A DNA stretch of 64,000 bases from Phlebopus portentosus (lineage: Eukaryota > Basidiomycota > Agaricomycetes > Boletales > Boletinellaceae), in the NCBI GenBank assembly GCA_037892935.1, contig JAYXKI010000005.1, forward strand, positions 744,001 to 808,000, given 5' to 3'. How positions within the stretch are numbered: position 1 is the first letter of the stretch; each line of letters starts with the position of its first letter. The notes under the pieces were generated by a model. It was not told where the DNA came from. It was given only the letters and a program-made list of their open reading frames with translations, and did no database searches. The position numbers and the translations under genes are program-made. Below are positions 11,659-24,498 of the stretch, piece after piece.

Positions 11659-12728
11659 ATGCTATCCATCTTCCAGCGCCATCCCCGCTACGCTCTCTTC
11701 TCTGGCGTTGCTCTCCTGGTCACGTTCCTTCTTCTCGCTTCACAACATGCTCCGCCTCCAGCCATTGTCATTGACACATTCTCACCATCCGAGGAGCTGC
11801 AGCGTCGCCTCGAGTATTCTGAGAGTGCATATCGAAAGATGCTGAGAGCCAGGGAGGACCTCATCCAAAAGTTTGGCCCTGCGAGGGACAAGGTTCTGAT
11901 GTGAGCTATTCTAACGTTTGTTTTACGCGCAAAGACTGAGTTTGACGTGTCGCATCTAGGTTCCCACCCGACAACGAACCATGGCCACCTTACACTGTCT
12001 GGGACTTCGTTCCTGCTGCATTCAACTGCCCGCACCCTGTCGAACGTATTGGGGCTCTTGGTGACGGAGGAAAATGGGTCTGCGGGCTCCAGCGTGTCGC
12101 ACCCAAGCCGGATTGCGTCGTGTACTCCGTAGGTATCAACCATGAGTCGTCTTTCGAGGCCGAGCTGCTTTCGCGCACAAGTAACTGCGAAGTGTGGGGT
12201 TACGACTTTTCCGTCGAGTCCTTCGGTCCGGAAGTACAGGACGATCCCGCCCTTCTTAGCCGTGCCCACTTCGCGCCCTATGGCTTGGCAGGCACCAATT
12301 CAGACGGAGAGCACAAGATGTTCACCCTCCAAACCTTGATGGCACTCAATGGTCACGAGCATATCGACATTCTCAAGATTGATATCGAAAGCTGGGAATT
12401 TGAGACACTTGCTTCGCTCGTCAAACCGTACCTTGAATCCGGCGAACCTCTTCCCTTCGGCCAACTCCAGCTTGAAATTCACACATGGGGTAAGAAGTTT
12501 GACGAATTTCTCTCATGGTGGGAGATGCTCGAGGCTGCGGGTCTTCGTCCATTCTGGACAGAACCCAACCTCGTCTACATAAACTACAACCGCGGCTCCG
12601 ATGCTGACCTCGCTGAATATTCATTCCTTAACATCCTTGGCGACAACGTCTTCATCAGCGAACGCGAATTCTACCGACCACGGGGCGATGCTCACCCCCA
12701 CCCTCCGCCTCTTGCCCGGCACGACTAA
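11659..12728 (+). CDS. Membrane-anchored Methyltransf_22-type protein
   Basis: A type II membrane protein with a short cytoplasmic N-terminus, one hydrophobic helix (about residues 10-28) and a lumenal domain. The domain has CPHPVERIGALGDGGKWVC, then YSVGINHESSFEAEL and WGYDFSVESFGP (SAM-fold-like), and HIDILKIDIESWEFE. This layout fits the METTL24/Methyltransf_22 family, whose substrate is unknown. There are two exons: the first ends at about 11899 (AT/GTGAGC), the second starts after CTAG at 11959, and the join restores MFPPDNEPWPPY. The DIESWE motif replaces the KID.EG(Y) acidic patch of FkbM-like enzymes. Length (about 335 residues) is normal. Confidence in family is good; activity is inferred. 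Confidence 0.8.
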
Positions 12729-13900
12729 TTGCGTCTCTAAAAACTCTGCGCGCTTTTTACCCATCTCCTCTGCGCAGATTACGGACACCAACACGGATAA
12801 TGCAGCCCGATATATTATCTAGCTTATTTTGCTTGCACGACCATTCGTTTATACCTCGCATCGCGCGTCGCGCAACACCGCATCCCGCCTCTTACATCTC
12901 TGCATCGAACTCCTCTTTCCCTCTCGTCTATTCCCGCATACTGCCAGCGCTCCCACTAATAATAGCTATACTCTCCTTCATTCTGGCTTTTCCCACTTCT
13001 CGTATCTTATTAGCACTGGACTGGGTTAGCACTGGACTGGGTTAGCACTCGGATTGTATCTCTATTTATGCGGAGGAATAAAACTACCTATGGTCTACTT
13101 ATTCTGCTATTGTTGCGAGACAGTAGCGAGATGCGTGTTACTTGCAAACCATGCTAGTGTTTATTTATAGCTAGTGCTAGTACTCTTCGGGTATGGAATA
13201 TAGGGGAAAAAACGGCGCAGTGTTAGGCGAGAATGAGCACATTACATTCTATTACAAACAGGAAGCGAGAGCTAATGTTCAGGTGTTCATGCCCCGGCAG
13301 GAGTTGTACAACCCGAATATTAGCACTAGAACCCAGCTAGCGTATCAAGGCTCGTGAACAAGTATGAAGTTGATCTTTCGGCTCGATTCAACGCAAACAA
13401 GAAGAGGTACTCTTATCTTATACACGTACGTACTCTTTCTCTTTCTCGGAAGATCTCCACTCCCTCGCTTTTTGAATTTGAACTCAAATCCCCCGCGCAC
13501 TAGTGCTCCCGACACTAGTCTCCGGGTAAACTAAACCTTCCCGTCATGTTATTCTAGGACCCGATCTACAAACGAGGCTTCCCGGGGGAGGTGACTAGAA
13601 GCATACGAACTTCGAACGCTAGCGCAAGTAGAATCAGAACGAGGGTCGTAAATAGATATGTGTTAAGATTTCCTCGAGCACCCCGCATTGCGTCCTAACC
13701 CACAAGATTTGCTTACTTGTACGATCTGGCACAAGATTCACACTTACACTCATGCTATATGTGCACGTATGACGAACAGACAGGCTTCGACCTAACGTCT
13801 TCCCAGACCTTCGAACCCGGATCAATGTTGTTGCTCGCTATATGTATGAATGATTAGATTTACGACGAGGACCAAAGAAGTACTTGCGATGGGCTTAGCT
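12729..13900. other. Intergenic stretch with a short tandem repeat
   Basis: No gene is supported. At about 13013-13046 a 16-bp unit (TTAGCACTGGACTGGG) is repeated about two and a half times. Small open frames on both strands have no family features. Confidence 0.4.
13013..13046. repeat. 16-bp tandem repeat
   Basis: The unit TTAGCACTGGACTGGG repeats twice in full and a third partial copy follows (TTAGCACTCGG). It lies in a gene-free stretch. Confidence 0.75.
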
Positions 13901-13907
13901 GCGGCTG

Positions 13908-14480
13908 TTACGCGAATAGTTTTGCTGCTATAAAACAATGACCCGCAAAATAACCAGAATATTCGTACATACCGCAAGGGTGAGTCCCATTATACAGGAG
14001 ACTATTATAGTCACTTGGCAAGTCTGCAGAGCGAAACGTGAGCAATCGATTAAGGTCTTCACCTTTCAAAAATGTGATGTGCAAATACTTACTGCCTTGT
14101 AATGTGCCAAAATGATTGGTGACCGTAGCCGTCGAATTCGGCAACATCAGCGGGGAAGTACATCGATAGCTGGAAGATATAAACTTCACCGACAGTTATG
14201 CAGATATGCGCTAGTACGACGGCATACCGATTCAGCAAGAATAGTTTCTTTGAGAAAGGTGGATCTTTCCAGACGAACTTGATTTCGTCGGAGAAAGTGA
14301 AGGTGTGGTCGAAGAACATGAGCACCACCCCGACGGTCCAAGTGTAGCATGGCAAGCAAAACAGATAAAATGATTGATAGAAATGAAGGAGTAACTATAG
14401 TTACCAGCGACGTACCGTACTACACCGTCATCTTCCAGGCCTGGATCACCTCTTCTACTGTGGCCTCCGTCAGAGGATCT
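13908..14480 (-). pseudogene. Truncated DUF6533-domain membrane protein
   Basis: Encodes only the start of a DUF6533-type seven-helix protein. An N-terminal piece starting MAVVGAIDPLTEATVEE is followed by the signature FFDHTFTFSDEIKFVW (compare LYDHILTFSEEVRLVW in the full gene at 20604-22110) and one more helix around RYAVVLAHICITVGEVYIF. The first piece hits a stop just before the signature unless it is spliced, and the remaining five helices are missing. Beyond 13905 the sequence is unrelated. It is best read as a truncated paralog. A short functional isoform cannot be excluded. Confidence 0.6.
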
Positions 14481-14940
14481 ATAGCGCCCACCACAGCCAT
14501 GGTCCCTTCAGGTTTCCTCGAGAATCGAGACAAGACAGCTTATGCTGGGAAGAAAGTCACCCGCACCATTGAACTATCATTAATGTTGGAGTCTTGTGTT
14601 CTGAATCCAGGCTACGGGACCGGTGATCGCCGCTCCGTGCCACCTGTGCAAACTTGTGTTTCGTGCAAATCAGCTAGGAGCGTTAGTATCCGGTCGCCAT
14701 AGACGTCTTCTATTTTCTACGTTGTCTCGAATCGGCCTCGACGTACTCACATTCTCGGATCTGCAATGTTTATCTGTTCGCAACAATAGAAAGATGGCAA
14801 GATATTTTTAATTCCTGTAGATCCACTATCCCTGCTCATAGCAAAAAGTGATGAAATCCTCAAGAAGAACATAGCAGTGCTGATTTCCTGCTAGCAATAC
14901 GTTTGGAGAACGAATGAAGCTGTATCGAATTAAGCGGCTT

Positions 14941-17243
14941 CTAAAGTCCGTAGTCCGCGAGATTCATCGACATGGCATCTCGGTCGAGACTAATGAGCCG
15001 TGCATATTCCAAAAGTAATCTGAAGAAGTCAATTCAATTTCCTCCGGAGGAGACTATGTAAAACAGACCATAATGCTCACCGAAACATGTATGCTGTTGC
15101 GTCTTCTTGTCGCCAGAACGTGCTCGCCCATTTGCTGCCCGCGAGTGCGATTTTCTTCGCCAGCTCGTCATGGTTACCCGCACCAGTAATGTCGCCTCTG
15201 AAGAAGATGAAGGCATCGTACAGGTCCGAGTAATCGTACGCGGTGGGCACATAGTGCACCCAAGGTTGGATGCGATCAACGAACCTGAGATGAAACGGAC
15301 CTTCAGTAACAGAACGGAAAAATGAGAACGAGGTGTAGATACCATTCCGGATATACGGTGCTCTTGAATATCAATGAGTTGCTGGCCATGAGACGCTTGA
15401 AACGCGACGACCATCCGTTACCATCAACCTCCAAGTCAATGAGGTCAGAATTGGCTATAAACGGTTGAAGATACGTACATCGATAACATATTTATATCTG
15501 CTCGATTCGGATGTGTCCATACGTTTCCTCCAGTCAAACTGTGATTTCAGTTCCTCGCACGTCGGCTCCTCACATTGGACAGGTGATCGAGCGAAGGAGA
15601 TATCCATCATTGCGGGATTGATTCGAACCTTAGGCCATTTTTCTCCTTCTCCGACCTGACTATTCTCTTCACCTTCCTTGGGAGGTGGTAGAACTTTGAT
15701 ATCACCGTCCACTGAGTTCGCCAAATCAACCAATCTGAAGCGCTGCGATTGCCGCCATCGCGTACGAGGCGTACACATCATACCGGTATTCACACCACGC
15801 CAAAGGAGACGCTCGTCGTACTTGTGCTCCCATGGAATATCGTGCCGTTCTTCTCCCCATCCCGAAGGAGGAATCGGTAACAAGTCATAATGCAGTAAAG
15901 TCGTAGACGATGAAAATTGGGGGATGAGTACCCGGTGTGGTGATGGCCCTTCGTAGTGAGAAAGGAATTGGCCACTGGTGAAGAGAAGAGCCGGATGGTA
16001 GCATGGATCCATTGTTGCTCTATGATCGTGTATGAATGTTTTCTTCTTCTTGTGAAGTAGATCGACAGGGACTGATCCGTAGAAATCGAGCGGGCGTCTG
16101 TACGCCGGCGTATGCGGCTCGCATGCTGACAACCATCCGTGTTTCATTGGTGGTGGACCATCAATGTCAATGACTACAATTTGATTAGAAAAAGTCTGTC
16201 CGGGGTTTAATTAGAATGACATGTTCCTTACAGGTTCCCTTTCTTGCTGCCTCTCGCGCTTCCTGGATCAGCTCCCAATCTTTCAGAAGATTCGGAGTGT
16301 CGCCGGGAGAGATTATCGCTCGGAACTCCGGCAAATCATCTTCAACATCCAGCAAGATATTGAGGCGGTCACGCAGCGCTTCTTCGAATGAATCTGCCTG
16401 AGCTTCAGGCATTCCGTTCTTCAATATTCTGATCGGTCTTCCGGCACTTTTCCCAAAGACCATAACGGGGATATCGCTGTGGTCCTCCCAATCTGCCATG
16501 GTGCGCCGCAGATCATGCGGTCGGATTCCCCAGAACGGTTCTAAACGCTCGTTTATGATATCATATTCATCAGGCAGTTGCACCTTGTTCTCTTGTACGT
16601 ATTCCCACCTGTATCATCTTTGAGCACATCAGAAAGGGTGAAGAAAGTTTTCTCTGACGCACCACTTATCAAATCCCCTTGGTGGAGGGCGGTGATATCG
16701 ACGGACGTACTCCTCCAGTGCCTCTTGGAAAGTAGAGCTCGCTTTTCGTAGTTTGGCATACCACGCAACCTCCGCCTTTGAGATCAGATCGAAAATAGGG
16801 TGTGTTCCATTAGGATTGACCTCCAGAAACCCATCAGGTCGGTAAGTATGCGACGCCGCGCGGAGTTTTCGCTTGGGTGGCTCTGGCCGAGGTGCTTCCT
16901 GTGCTTCAAATCGAGGTTTTGAGGTGCTGTTCGATTTTGGCCTGGACGGTATCCAAAAGTACAATAGACACGCGCAAACGATCAATAATGCAATATTACG
17001 CCGCCTGGTAGAAGGTCTTGTTCGCAGGCCCCGAGGCGTCGTCGGGCCGGTCAGATGGAGCACAGACGCCAACCAGACCTTCAGCTTCGTCAATGTACTT
17101 TTCACATTGTCCTCATCTGCGTCGGCGACACTCTTGAGATCGATTCCCGTCCCAGAGCTTAGTTTCCGCCACGAACGCATCTCATTCGCAAAATCGCCCG
17201 AGTGTGACGGTAAATGACCTCTTGCCGGTCGCTGAGTTGGCAT
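14941..17243 (-). CDS. CAP10-type glycosyltransferase
   Basis: A Golgi/ER type II membrane protein of the CAP10/GT90 family (related to Cryptococcus capsule-associated CAP10 and animal POGLUT). The N-terminal cytosolic region of about 80 residues is followed by a helix near [14 protein letters not shown]. The lumenal part has [15 protein letters not shown] (the family hallmark), then [23 protein letters not shown](V)[12 protein letters not shown] and a terminal catalytic-domain block with VID(V)DGNGWS, a spliced segment and [18 protein letters not shown]. It ends SMNLADYGL. At least five exons are visible, and the joins checked keep frame (for example FDKW/WEY across 16606-16657). It probably transfers xylose or glucose to secreted glycans; donor and acceptor are not deducible. 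Catalytic motifs appear complete. Confidence 0.88.
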
Positions 17244-17550
17244 CTACAAATGATCACTGATAAGCAAACAAGTCAATCTGCGGACTAAGCGTCTTCACAC
17301 TGTAAGCAACAATTGTGCTATCGCTGTCAAGGAAGGAGACAAGAAGGTGCTCTCCCTTGCGAAGTTGACGAGGGCAGGCGTTTACGATGCGCTCGGGCAG
17401 GGCGGTAATCAAGACGGATACTCATAATGTTATTGAATTGGCGGCTAGAAGAGCTGATGGTACGGTACTTAGGACATCAAATGTTATTCCTATGTTTAGT
17501 AACCTCGGGCTCACGCGCATCCCGTCGATGATCGGCTTCCGCCTCACAAC

Positions 17551-19354
17551 ATGTTCGCCTCCGTCTCTCATCATGGCACTTGCTTTCCGTTACTCTGCTT
17601 TGCCACGCTTACCATCCGCACATTTCCAAAAGGCATATCTTGTCGGAGAAGATGGAACTCTCAAGTTTTCAGATTCAATAGAGGTGCTATTGAATCTTGA
17701 ACATATAAGATATGAAGGCTCAGACCAGAACGGATTCTAGATCTTCTCCAACGCAGACCACCATTGGCATTTGCTTTCGACATTGTGGGTCATCCCGCTC
17801 GTGGATGGGGACTGCCAATCCTTATTTGATCCCCAGGATGGAGTGCTGATCCGTGGCCAGCATGTGCTTCCTCAGGCCAAACGAGCTCTCAAATTCCTAG
17901 ATGGAGGGAACGAGCTGGGTATGTGAGTAGTTGCACGCTTTTTTTCATCGATATCCGCCTAACTTTCGAACAGAAAATTTCCATATATCCTTGTGAGATA
18001 CTTTGGATACGTCAGTGAATCGTTATAACTGAACGCGTTCCAGATTACCAACGGAGGTGGTACGTCCGAGACGATCCAGTGTCAGCGACTATCCAACCTC
18101 CTTGGAGTCGAAGTCAGTACCTTGTGGTTTATCCATTACATGAAGGGTTCTTATTTGCAAGAATAAGATTTCGACAAACCAATACATGCAAGCTCATACG
18201 ATTTACAAAACAGTCGCGCATGAGTATGCAGACAAACCTGTTCTCGTTCTTGGAGGGCGACCAGGAGCTATTCCACGAGTAGCAGAGGAGTATGACACTG
18301 TCCTATTACTTGTTGTCAGAACTGACATGCAGCAGGTACGGGTTTCGAAAGGCATACTCCCCACTGGAGATAAAGAACTGGAACCCGAGGCAAGCTACCA
18401 ACTTAGAACATACCAGAATGATCACTGACGAAAGCCTAGCATCTGGCCATTCCATGATCTGACGGAGGAAGAAAAAGAGTTTGTCAATGTAAGGCTTTTC
18501 TGATAGTTAAGCTCCAGATTTTAGTCATGCTCGCAGTCTCGTCCTGGATTTGATCCCACAACACGATTCGCAGCGATTTTTGTCTTTCATGATCCTCGCA
18601 ATTGGGCTTTCGACGCGCAAATTTCTCTGGATATCGTGTGCAATCACGGATACGTACTGCCCGCACCTATGCGACCCACCACCGAAGCATGGTCCATGCA
18701 ACCGGAGGAACCGAGCTCCGTAAAGCTCTATTTCTGCAATCCTGACTTATTGTGGGGAAGCGATTACCCTACACCGCGAATCGGTCAAGGCGCTTTCCGG
18801 GTCGCGTTCCAAAGCGTATACCAATCATTAATGGGCAAGACATATCCTTACATACAGTACGGAAAACCGACGAAGGCGACGTACGCGTTTGCTGAACAGT
18901 TGCTACGAAAGCGTTTGGAAGAAGTACTCCAGGAGGGATCATCCGGAAAGAAAGGTGATGTGGACGGAGAAATAGATCATACACCAAACGTGTACGCACT
19001 GTCTCAGTTCTCGTTGATATGTTATTGAGCCTCACCTTCTGTTTCTCAGGTATATGGTTGGAGGTGAGCTGGATATCAATGTGTCACGACTACTTGTTCT
19101 CACTCGTGTGTTTGCAGACAATCCCGAGTCAGGTTTGGCATCTTATAATTAAACACCCGCGTATTCACCTCTCTGATAGTTGTAACGCAGACATCGCTGG
19201 CGCTAATGCGAAAGGCTGGCAATCAGTTCTTGTGAAGACAGGAGTATACGACCCTGCGCGCGGACCACCGGCACACCAACCAACTCATATTGCTGACGAC
19301 GTCGAACAAGCTGTGCGCTGGGCGATTAACCGGGAGTTCTCGCGCTTCCAGTGA
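17551..19354 (+). CDS. CECR5-type HAD-superfamily hydrolase
   Basis: A mitochondrial-type HAD hydrolase of the CECR5/TIGR01456 family. Motif I is AFAFDI/DGVLIRG, joined across a spliced intron (GTGGGTCA...CCCCAG). Then come VLPQAKRAL, PYIL/ITNGGG(T)SE (motif II), VLVLGG and GAIPRVAEEY/GFRKAYSP. The C-terminal motif III/IV is YMVGDNPESDIAGANAKGW, which ends in a cap-free tail DDVEQAVRWAINREF. One intron (18390-18439) begins with GC: AG/GCAAGC joins NWNP to SIWPFHDLTEEE. The first exon is uncertain. ATG 17551 shares the frame of DLLQRRPPLAFAF, but a TGA at 17713 requires an intron whose donor I could not place. Substrate unknown. Confidence 0.85.
18390..18439 (+). other. GC-AG intron in HAD hydrolase
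   Basis: The exon ends CCGAG, followed by GCAAGC, and the acceptor is CCTAG. The join gives NWNPSIWPFHDLTEEE, which reads as the CECR5 family consensus. The donor fits the AG/GCAAGT consensus well. Confidence 0.8.
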
Positions 19355-20603
19355 AGCTGAAGTACCAGGCAAAAGGCACTGACCTTGAGTATAGAGGACT
19401 TAGAGGCACCACTCGTGTGAGTTTATATTGATATGAATGTCATGATAGTGATGGACTCATATCTCCTGCGAAGAGAATGTATTCTAGGAATCAAACATCA
19501 GCAATTTTCTCTAGACTTATTTTTTTGTCCTAATCCCGAGACAGACCAGAGGAAGGCTTCTCAAATCTTTCTAGGAATCTTTAATACGTCATTATATGGT
19601 ACCTGTGCTAACCTTTGCTTGAAACATTCTCGGACTCATCGGCTCCTATCACTTCCGCGTCCGATATCGGATCCATCAGTCTAGAAGACTACACTTATGG
19701 AGACTGCAAGGAGCGTTGGTGCTTTGCTGTCTTCTGTGCTACATATGGCCTTGAAGGCTTATTATCGAACTGGTGATGAACGCTTCCTCTTTACGCGTTG
19801 AGAATAATAGCCTTTAATCAGAAGCTGCCGCATGGCCACTTCTAATCGTGCAGCTTCAGATTCATATCACCGCAGGCATCGCCGCGCCTTTTATGAGTCT
19901 CCGTATTTGAATTATCCATAACCGGTAAGCCATATTTTGAGTTCGCTGATCACGATAGGTGTTCTTGATGCCCACGAGCGTGAGATCACGGATTCCACCT
20001 GCCTTGCCGCCCGATTCACCGCAATTGCACTGCCAAAATTGATATCTTGATTCGTTCATTGTACGAATCTTAAGGCCCGTGTTGTGACTCACGGCGCCTT
20101 CGCTGCGACAACCCGTCCACACCTCGTCTCGACCTGTACTCATTAATGTGAGTCTGAGATCTGCCGGATCCTCCAACCGCAACTACCTTACAAGCGAAGC
20201 TCTCAAGAACCCATATCAAGAATTCTTTCTTCTCACAGCTGAGCTGAAATAAACACCATCTCCATCACCTCGTTCCATCACCCCTGTCAAAACACATCTT
20301 AAAGCCCCGGACAGCTGCGTCGTTAGCTCGACGCAGCCCTTTGTTTTTTCTCCGCTCGACGACATCCGGTGCTGTCGTTTTGTCCGCTCTTTATGCGCGC
20401 CTTTTATTGATGCTTCACCGGGACCCTCGAACGTCTTCATCAGATTCTGTTGTTGCTCCATAAGTTGGATATCTACAAAACGCTCTGAGTTGGTGCAAGG
20501 CTCCCCGCCTTTCCCAGAAGCTGACTGTCCGAGCACCTGGCTGGCTTTCTGCTCGACGCTCTAGTCGTCCTATTCTATTAGGTGGCTGCGTCTAAGGATC
20601 GAT
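19355..20603. other. Intergenic; possible small minus-strand gene
   Basis: Open frames on the minus strand at 19862-20182 and 20216-20536 read like protein (for example QCNCGESGGKAGG) but match no family I know, and their splice connections are unclear. Nothing on the plus strand is supported. Confidence 0.25.
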
Positions 20604-22110
20604 ATGCTGGAGTCGCCAGAACAATGCGTTCTCGATGCTAACGCCACTCGATATCTCAATGGTAAGTCATCTTTTGTTAAGCTTGGCGGATGCTTACCTA
20701 ATCCTTACGTTCTGTGAAGGTATCGGGTTGGTTGTCATGTTATACGACCACATCTTGACGTTCAGCGAAGAAGTACGCCTCGTCTGGCAGGCTAAACCTT
20801 CGTTTGCAAAATGGTTATTTCTAGCCAACCGGTATCTCGTTCCGATGATGTTGATTGGAGTGGCTCTTTGTACGTGTCCTGGCCTAACGAATTTTCAGAA
20901 ACGTTCTGACGTCGAATGTGGTGCAGTCATGAACAATTTCAGCAATAACTCATTAGCCACGACAACAGTGAGTGACAAATAATGTAGTGATGATTAGTGA
21001 GCGTCTGATCTGTCTGTGTGATAGAGCTGCCGGAGATTCTTCGTCATTACATCTCTTTTTGGTATCATCTCGGTAGGGATAGCGAATGTCCTTGTTCTCC
21101 TAAGGGTTGTGAATCTTTGGGAGCGAAGCAGTGTATGATTTGTTTCATACTGCACATTCTGGCGGAAGGCTGAAACATGACACAGAGGATTGCATGCATT
21201 ATGTTCTTCGGCTTTATGGTTTCGTTTTGTGCAACTTCCGCCCTTATGGTCGTCGTACTCGTCAAGCTGATACGTGCGTCAAAGGTTTTATGTTGTGTGA
21301 CAAACATTGATGATCATGTGTCTACCGACAGCTGGGGTGGTATATTTCCCCGGGGTGCATATGTGCGTCTCAACTATGCCTGTCACGGAAATAAAAGCAC
21401 TATGGGCCGCTCCAGTAAGTTTGTCCGTACTTGAAGCCGTTGTGAATCTAGACAATGACGAGTTTTCTTGCAGATGCTTTTTGAGGTCCTCGTGCTTCTG
21501 GCCGTCTGCTTGAATGCGTTCGACCGACCACATGCTCAAAATTGTGAGGTGAAGCGAGCTTTGGCGAGGGATGGGATTGGGTTCTTTGCTGTACGTCCAT
21601 GCTTCCAGAATACTTCATATCATCCTCAATTCATTTGCTTTGTTGTAGGCTTTAACCGGTACGTGACATTAAAATCCCGTGCAGAATTGCGGACTTAAAG
21701 ACAATGGCTCTTTAGTCTTGAGAGTCTTCAACCTGCTCCTAGCCACGCTGGCTCGCGTACGTTGAAATCCCAATCCCTTATTTCATACACTTGAATTTAC
21801 TTGCTATCCTAGCCTTCGCTTATCGTTCTTGGTGTCTAGTGAGTGTTAAAAATCTCCACATCACCACTTGGCAAGTACACACATCTTAATTTTAACGCGA
21901 ATCAATAGTTTCGTCTGGGCGATGACTACACTGGTTCTCAATCGTGCTCTTCTCAATATCCTCAAAAAAACCGCCAAAGCCCGCGCCCGTGCTTCGGAAT
22001 GCGTACTACCGTCACGCAATGTGTTTATTGAACGAATCACTTCACCTGCTCTCTATCATTATCCATCCATGGACAAGGACTTCGGGCGAGAAGTATACGA
22101 GCTTAGATGA
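20604..22110 (+). CDS. DUF6533 seven-helix membrane protein
   Basis: A full-length member of the basidiomycete DUF6533 family. Exon 1 is MLESPEQCVLDANATRYLN. It is spliced to IGLVVMLYDHILTFSEEV (domain signature) and RYLVPMMLIGVAL. Then, over several short exons, come CRRFFVITSLFGIISVG/LVLLRVVNLWERS, IACIMFFGFMVSFCATS, VVYFPGVHMC, LFEVLVLLAVCLNAFDRPH, an LRVFNLLLATLARP helix and FVWAMTTLVLNRALLNIL. This gives about seven helices, with a basic tail AKARARASE that would be cytoplasmic. The short introns follow GT...AG. Function is unknown; the topology resembles a receptor or channel-like protein. A truncated relative lies at 13908-14480 on the other strand. Confidence 0.82.
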
Positions 22111-22815
22111 GGTATGACAAAACAAGCGAAAGATAGGGTGTTTCTTGACAAGATATTCGGTATGGACGGACATGCTATTCAATGTTTTTCGCTTTCTTGT
22201 TCAGGAATTTTTACACAACATACGTCACATTCTATGCATCCGCATCTCACATCTGCTACGACATTATCCTACCTGCCTGCATAAGCTGCTAATCTGAACT
22301 ATACTTAGATCCTCTCGTCGTAATACCTGTCTGTATCTGTTTTGGACGATATATGCGTTTCACCTCTAACAAATAAAGCCAAATAGACACCGATAAACAG
22401 ATGGATCACGTAATCAAACTTCAAATTTCTGTATTCCTATCCAACAGATCCCTGTTCTTTAACCGCGTGAAGACCCACCACCGGCCGCTAGGTGACTGGA
22501 GAACCGTAGTCTCTGACTGCCGTCGTAGGGAGAAAAAGCACTTCGGACTCGCTCTGTTCGGGATAGTTTTCACTGGAGTCTCTCCGAGCTGTTTGTTTCA
22601 GGTACCGAGTTAAGAGGACAGACACTCATTGGTCAACGTTTCATTCGATCAACTCGGTGTGTTTCGAGCATTAAAGGCAGTCCCGTTACAGGCCGCGGTA
22701 AGGTCGACGTCATACGTCCGTGTTGTCCGACGTGAAGGCAAATATAAGGGCTCGTCGTGATACCTGCTGCTCTCAACTTCACCTGACGGCCGTAACGTGG
22801 GCAGAAGGATTCAAT
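22111..22815. other. Intergenic
   Basis: No gene is supported. It holds the 3' end of the DUF6533 gene and the presumed promoter of the sulfite pump gene. Confidence 0.5.
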
Positions 22816-24364
22816 ATGACTACTTGTGATAGTAGAAAGGCAAAGCCCTTAAGCGAGCGTATCAGGTATGTTTTCTTGCAATTTTCGGTTAATATGGCCA
22901 GATTTGACATGAGCATGAAGGCATTTTACACCGGCATGGCATGCCGTGAATATGGGTATGTCGTTCATATTGCAAGTAAGCTCGTATTCACCATGCGCTT
23001 GAACAGGAACGGGAGCTATTTCTGCTCTCTTTCACGTCTTCCCGTATGGTAGCGAGCACCGTGGAATGCAAATTGCCGCGCTCTTTTTCCTTATACTCAA
23101 CCTCGTCTTTTTCGTTATTCTTACGATATGTGCCTTCGCCCGTTACACCATTTACCGAGGTATTTGGTCTTCAATGATACATCACCCCGTACAGAGCCTT
23201 TACCTTGGCTGTTTTCCGATGGGGTTTGCAACACTTATCATCGCTGCCGTTGGGATCGTATATGAGTACTTTGAATTTGGAGGGGAGGGATTCTTGTATG
23301 CGATGTGGAGTCTCTGGTGGTTAGACGTTGCAGTCTCATTGGTCACTTGTTTCGGGCAGCTTCATATCATGTACGGCGTTCTTCTCGCTTGTTCATTCTG
23401 AGACAACCAATCAATTGCATTTCAGGTTCACCCGCCAAACACACGAAACATCGGCGATGACGATGGTCTGGCTTTTGCCCATAGTTACACTCATTGTCGC
23501 ATCAGCTGCTGGCGGTGTCGTGGCTCAGGCCATGATTCGTTTTGACGTTTCCCGGGTCTGTTTAACACTTGCTGTTTGTATGGCCCTCGTCAGCATTGGA
23601 ATCACTTTGGCGTTCGCGGTCTTCACCATCTACCTCCATCGACTCATCGTTCATGGACTTCCGGAGGGAATCACCATCTTCTCCGCTTTCCTACCTTTAG
23701 GTCCTCTTGGGCAATCAGGTTATGCATTCTTACTCATGGGTGAAATCTGTCGAGATTTGCTGCCGCTGAAGAACGGAGATGCTGTGATGAATATCTTTGC
23801 GAATGAGCTGACACCGCAGATTGCTTACGTCCTCGCCTGGGTAGTGAGCTTTGCGCTTTGGAGTTTCGCGACGTGCTGGTTGCTTCTGGCGGTTCTAGCG
23901 CTCGCGGATGTGTTGAGAAGGAACTCATTACCTTTCAAGATCACTTTCTGGGGCATGATTTTCCCTAATGTTAGTCCTTGCGTTTTTTATCATACTCTCG
24001 AATTCTCATGCGTGATATGCTCCCAAAATTGCAGGGCGTTTATGCAAACCTAACTATTCAACTTGCACGTACGCTCGATGCTCGTATACTTCGTGTGTGG
24101 GGTGCGATTTATGCAGGTGCATCTTTCGCCCTGTGGTGCTTCGCAATGTGGCGAACTCTTCCAAGCGTGTGGAATGGGTCAATCTTTGAGGCTCCCTGTC
24201 TTGTAAAACCGGAACAAGCTGAGCTACTTGGTCAGGACCCGGCCGGATCTAATAGAAGTTGGAGAGAGAATTCTGTAACAGAGCCAGAAATACCTGTTCA
24301 GCAGGTCAAGCAAGCACTGAGTAATACGAATTTGGGAGCTTCAGCGACATCTGATTCTGATTAA
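22816..24364 (+). CDS. SSU1: SSU1-type sulfite efflux pump (TDT family)
   Basis: A plasma-membrane transporter of the tellurite-resistance/dicarboxylate (TDT) family, to which yeast SSU1 belongs. The family signature HFTPAWHAVNMGTGAIS is recovered by splicing exon 1 (MTTCDSRKAKPLSERI) to exon 2 at 22922, and exon 2 to exon 3 through a GTATGT...AACAG intron. About ten hydrophobic helices follow, including LYLGCFPMGFATL, FTRQTH, AGGVVAQ, HGLPEG and LGPLGQSGYAFLL, then FALWSFATCWLLLAV and a final FALWCFAMWRTLP. The C-terminal tail of about 60 residues is hydrophilic. The sulfite role is inferred from the family; related members carry malate. It converges with the I9 inhibitor gene, with 134 bp between their stop codons. 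Confidence 0.87.
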
Positions 24365-24498
24365 TACAGTATCTTACAAGCATGATCTTTGCTTTTCTAA
24401 CAAGCTATGTACTAATTCTCTCTATAGAGTATATTGTACAATCGATCGTAATTGGGTAACTTGCAAATCGGCGACGATACAAATACTAATACAGATAT

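Noticed and set aside
11688..12269. 193-codon minus-strand frame
   Set aside because: Antisense shadow of the methyltransferase-like gene.
13800..13830. Possible tRNA T-loop (TTCGAACC)
   Set aside because: No acceptor stem, anticodon arm or A/B box spacing found nearby. A tRNAscan run would be decisive.
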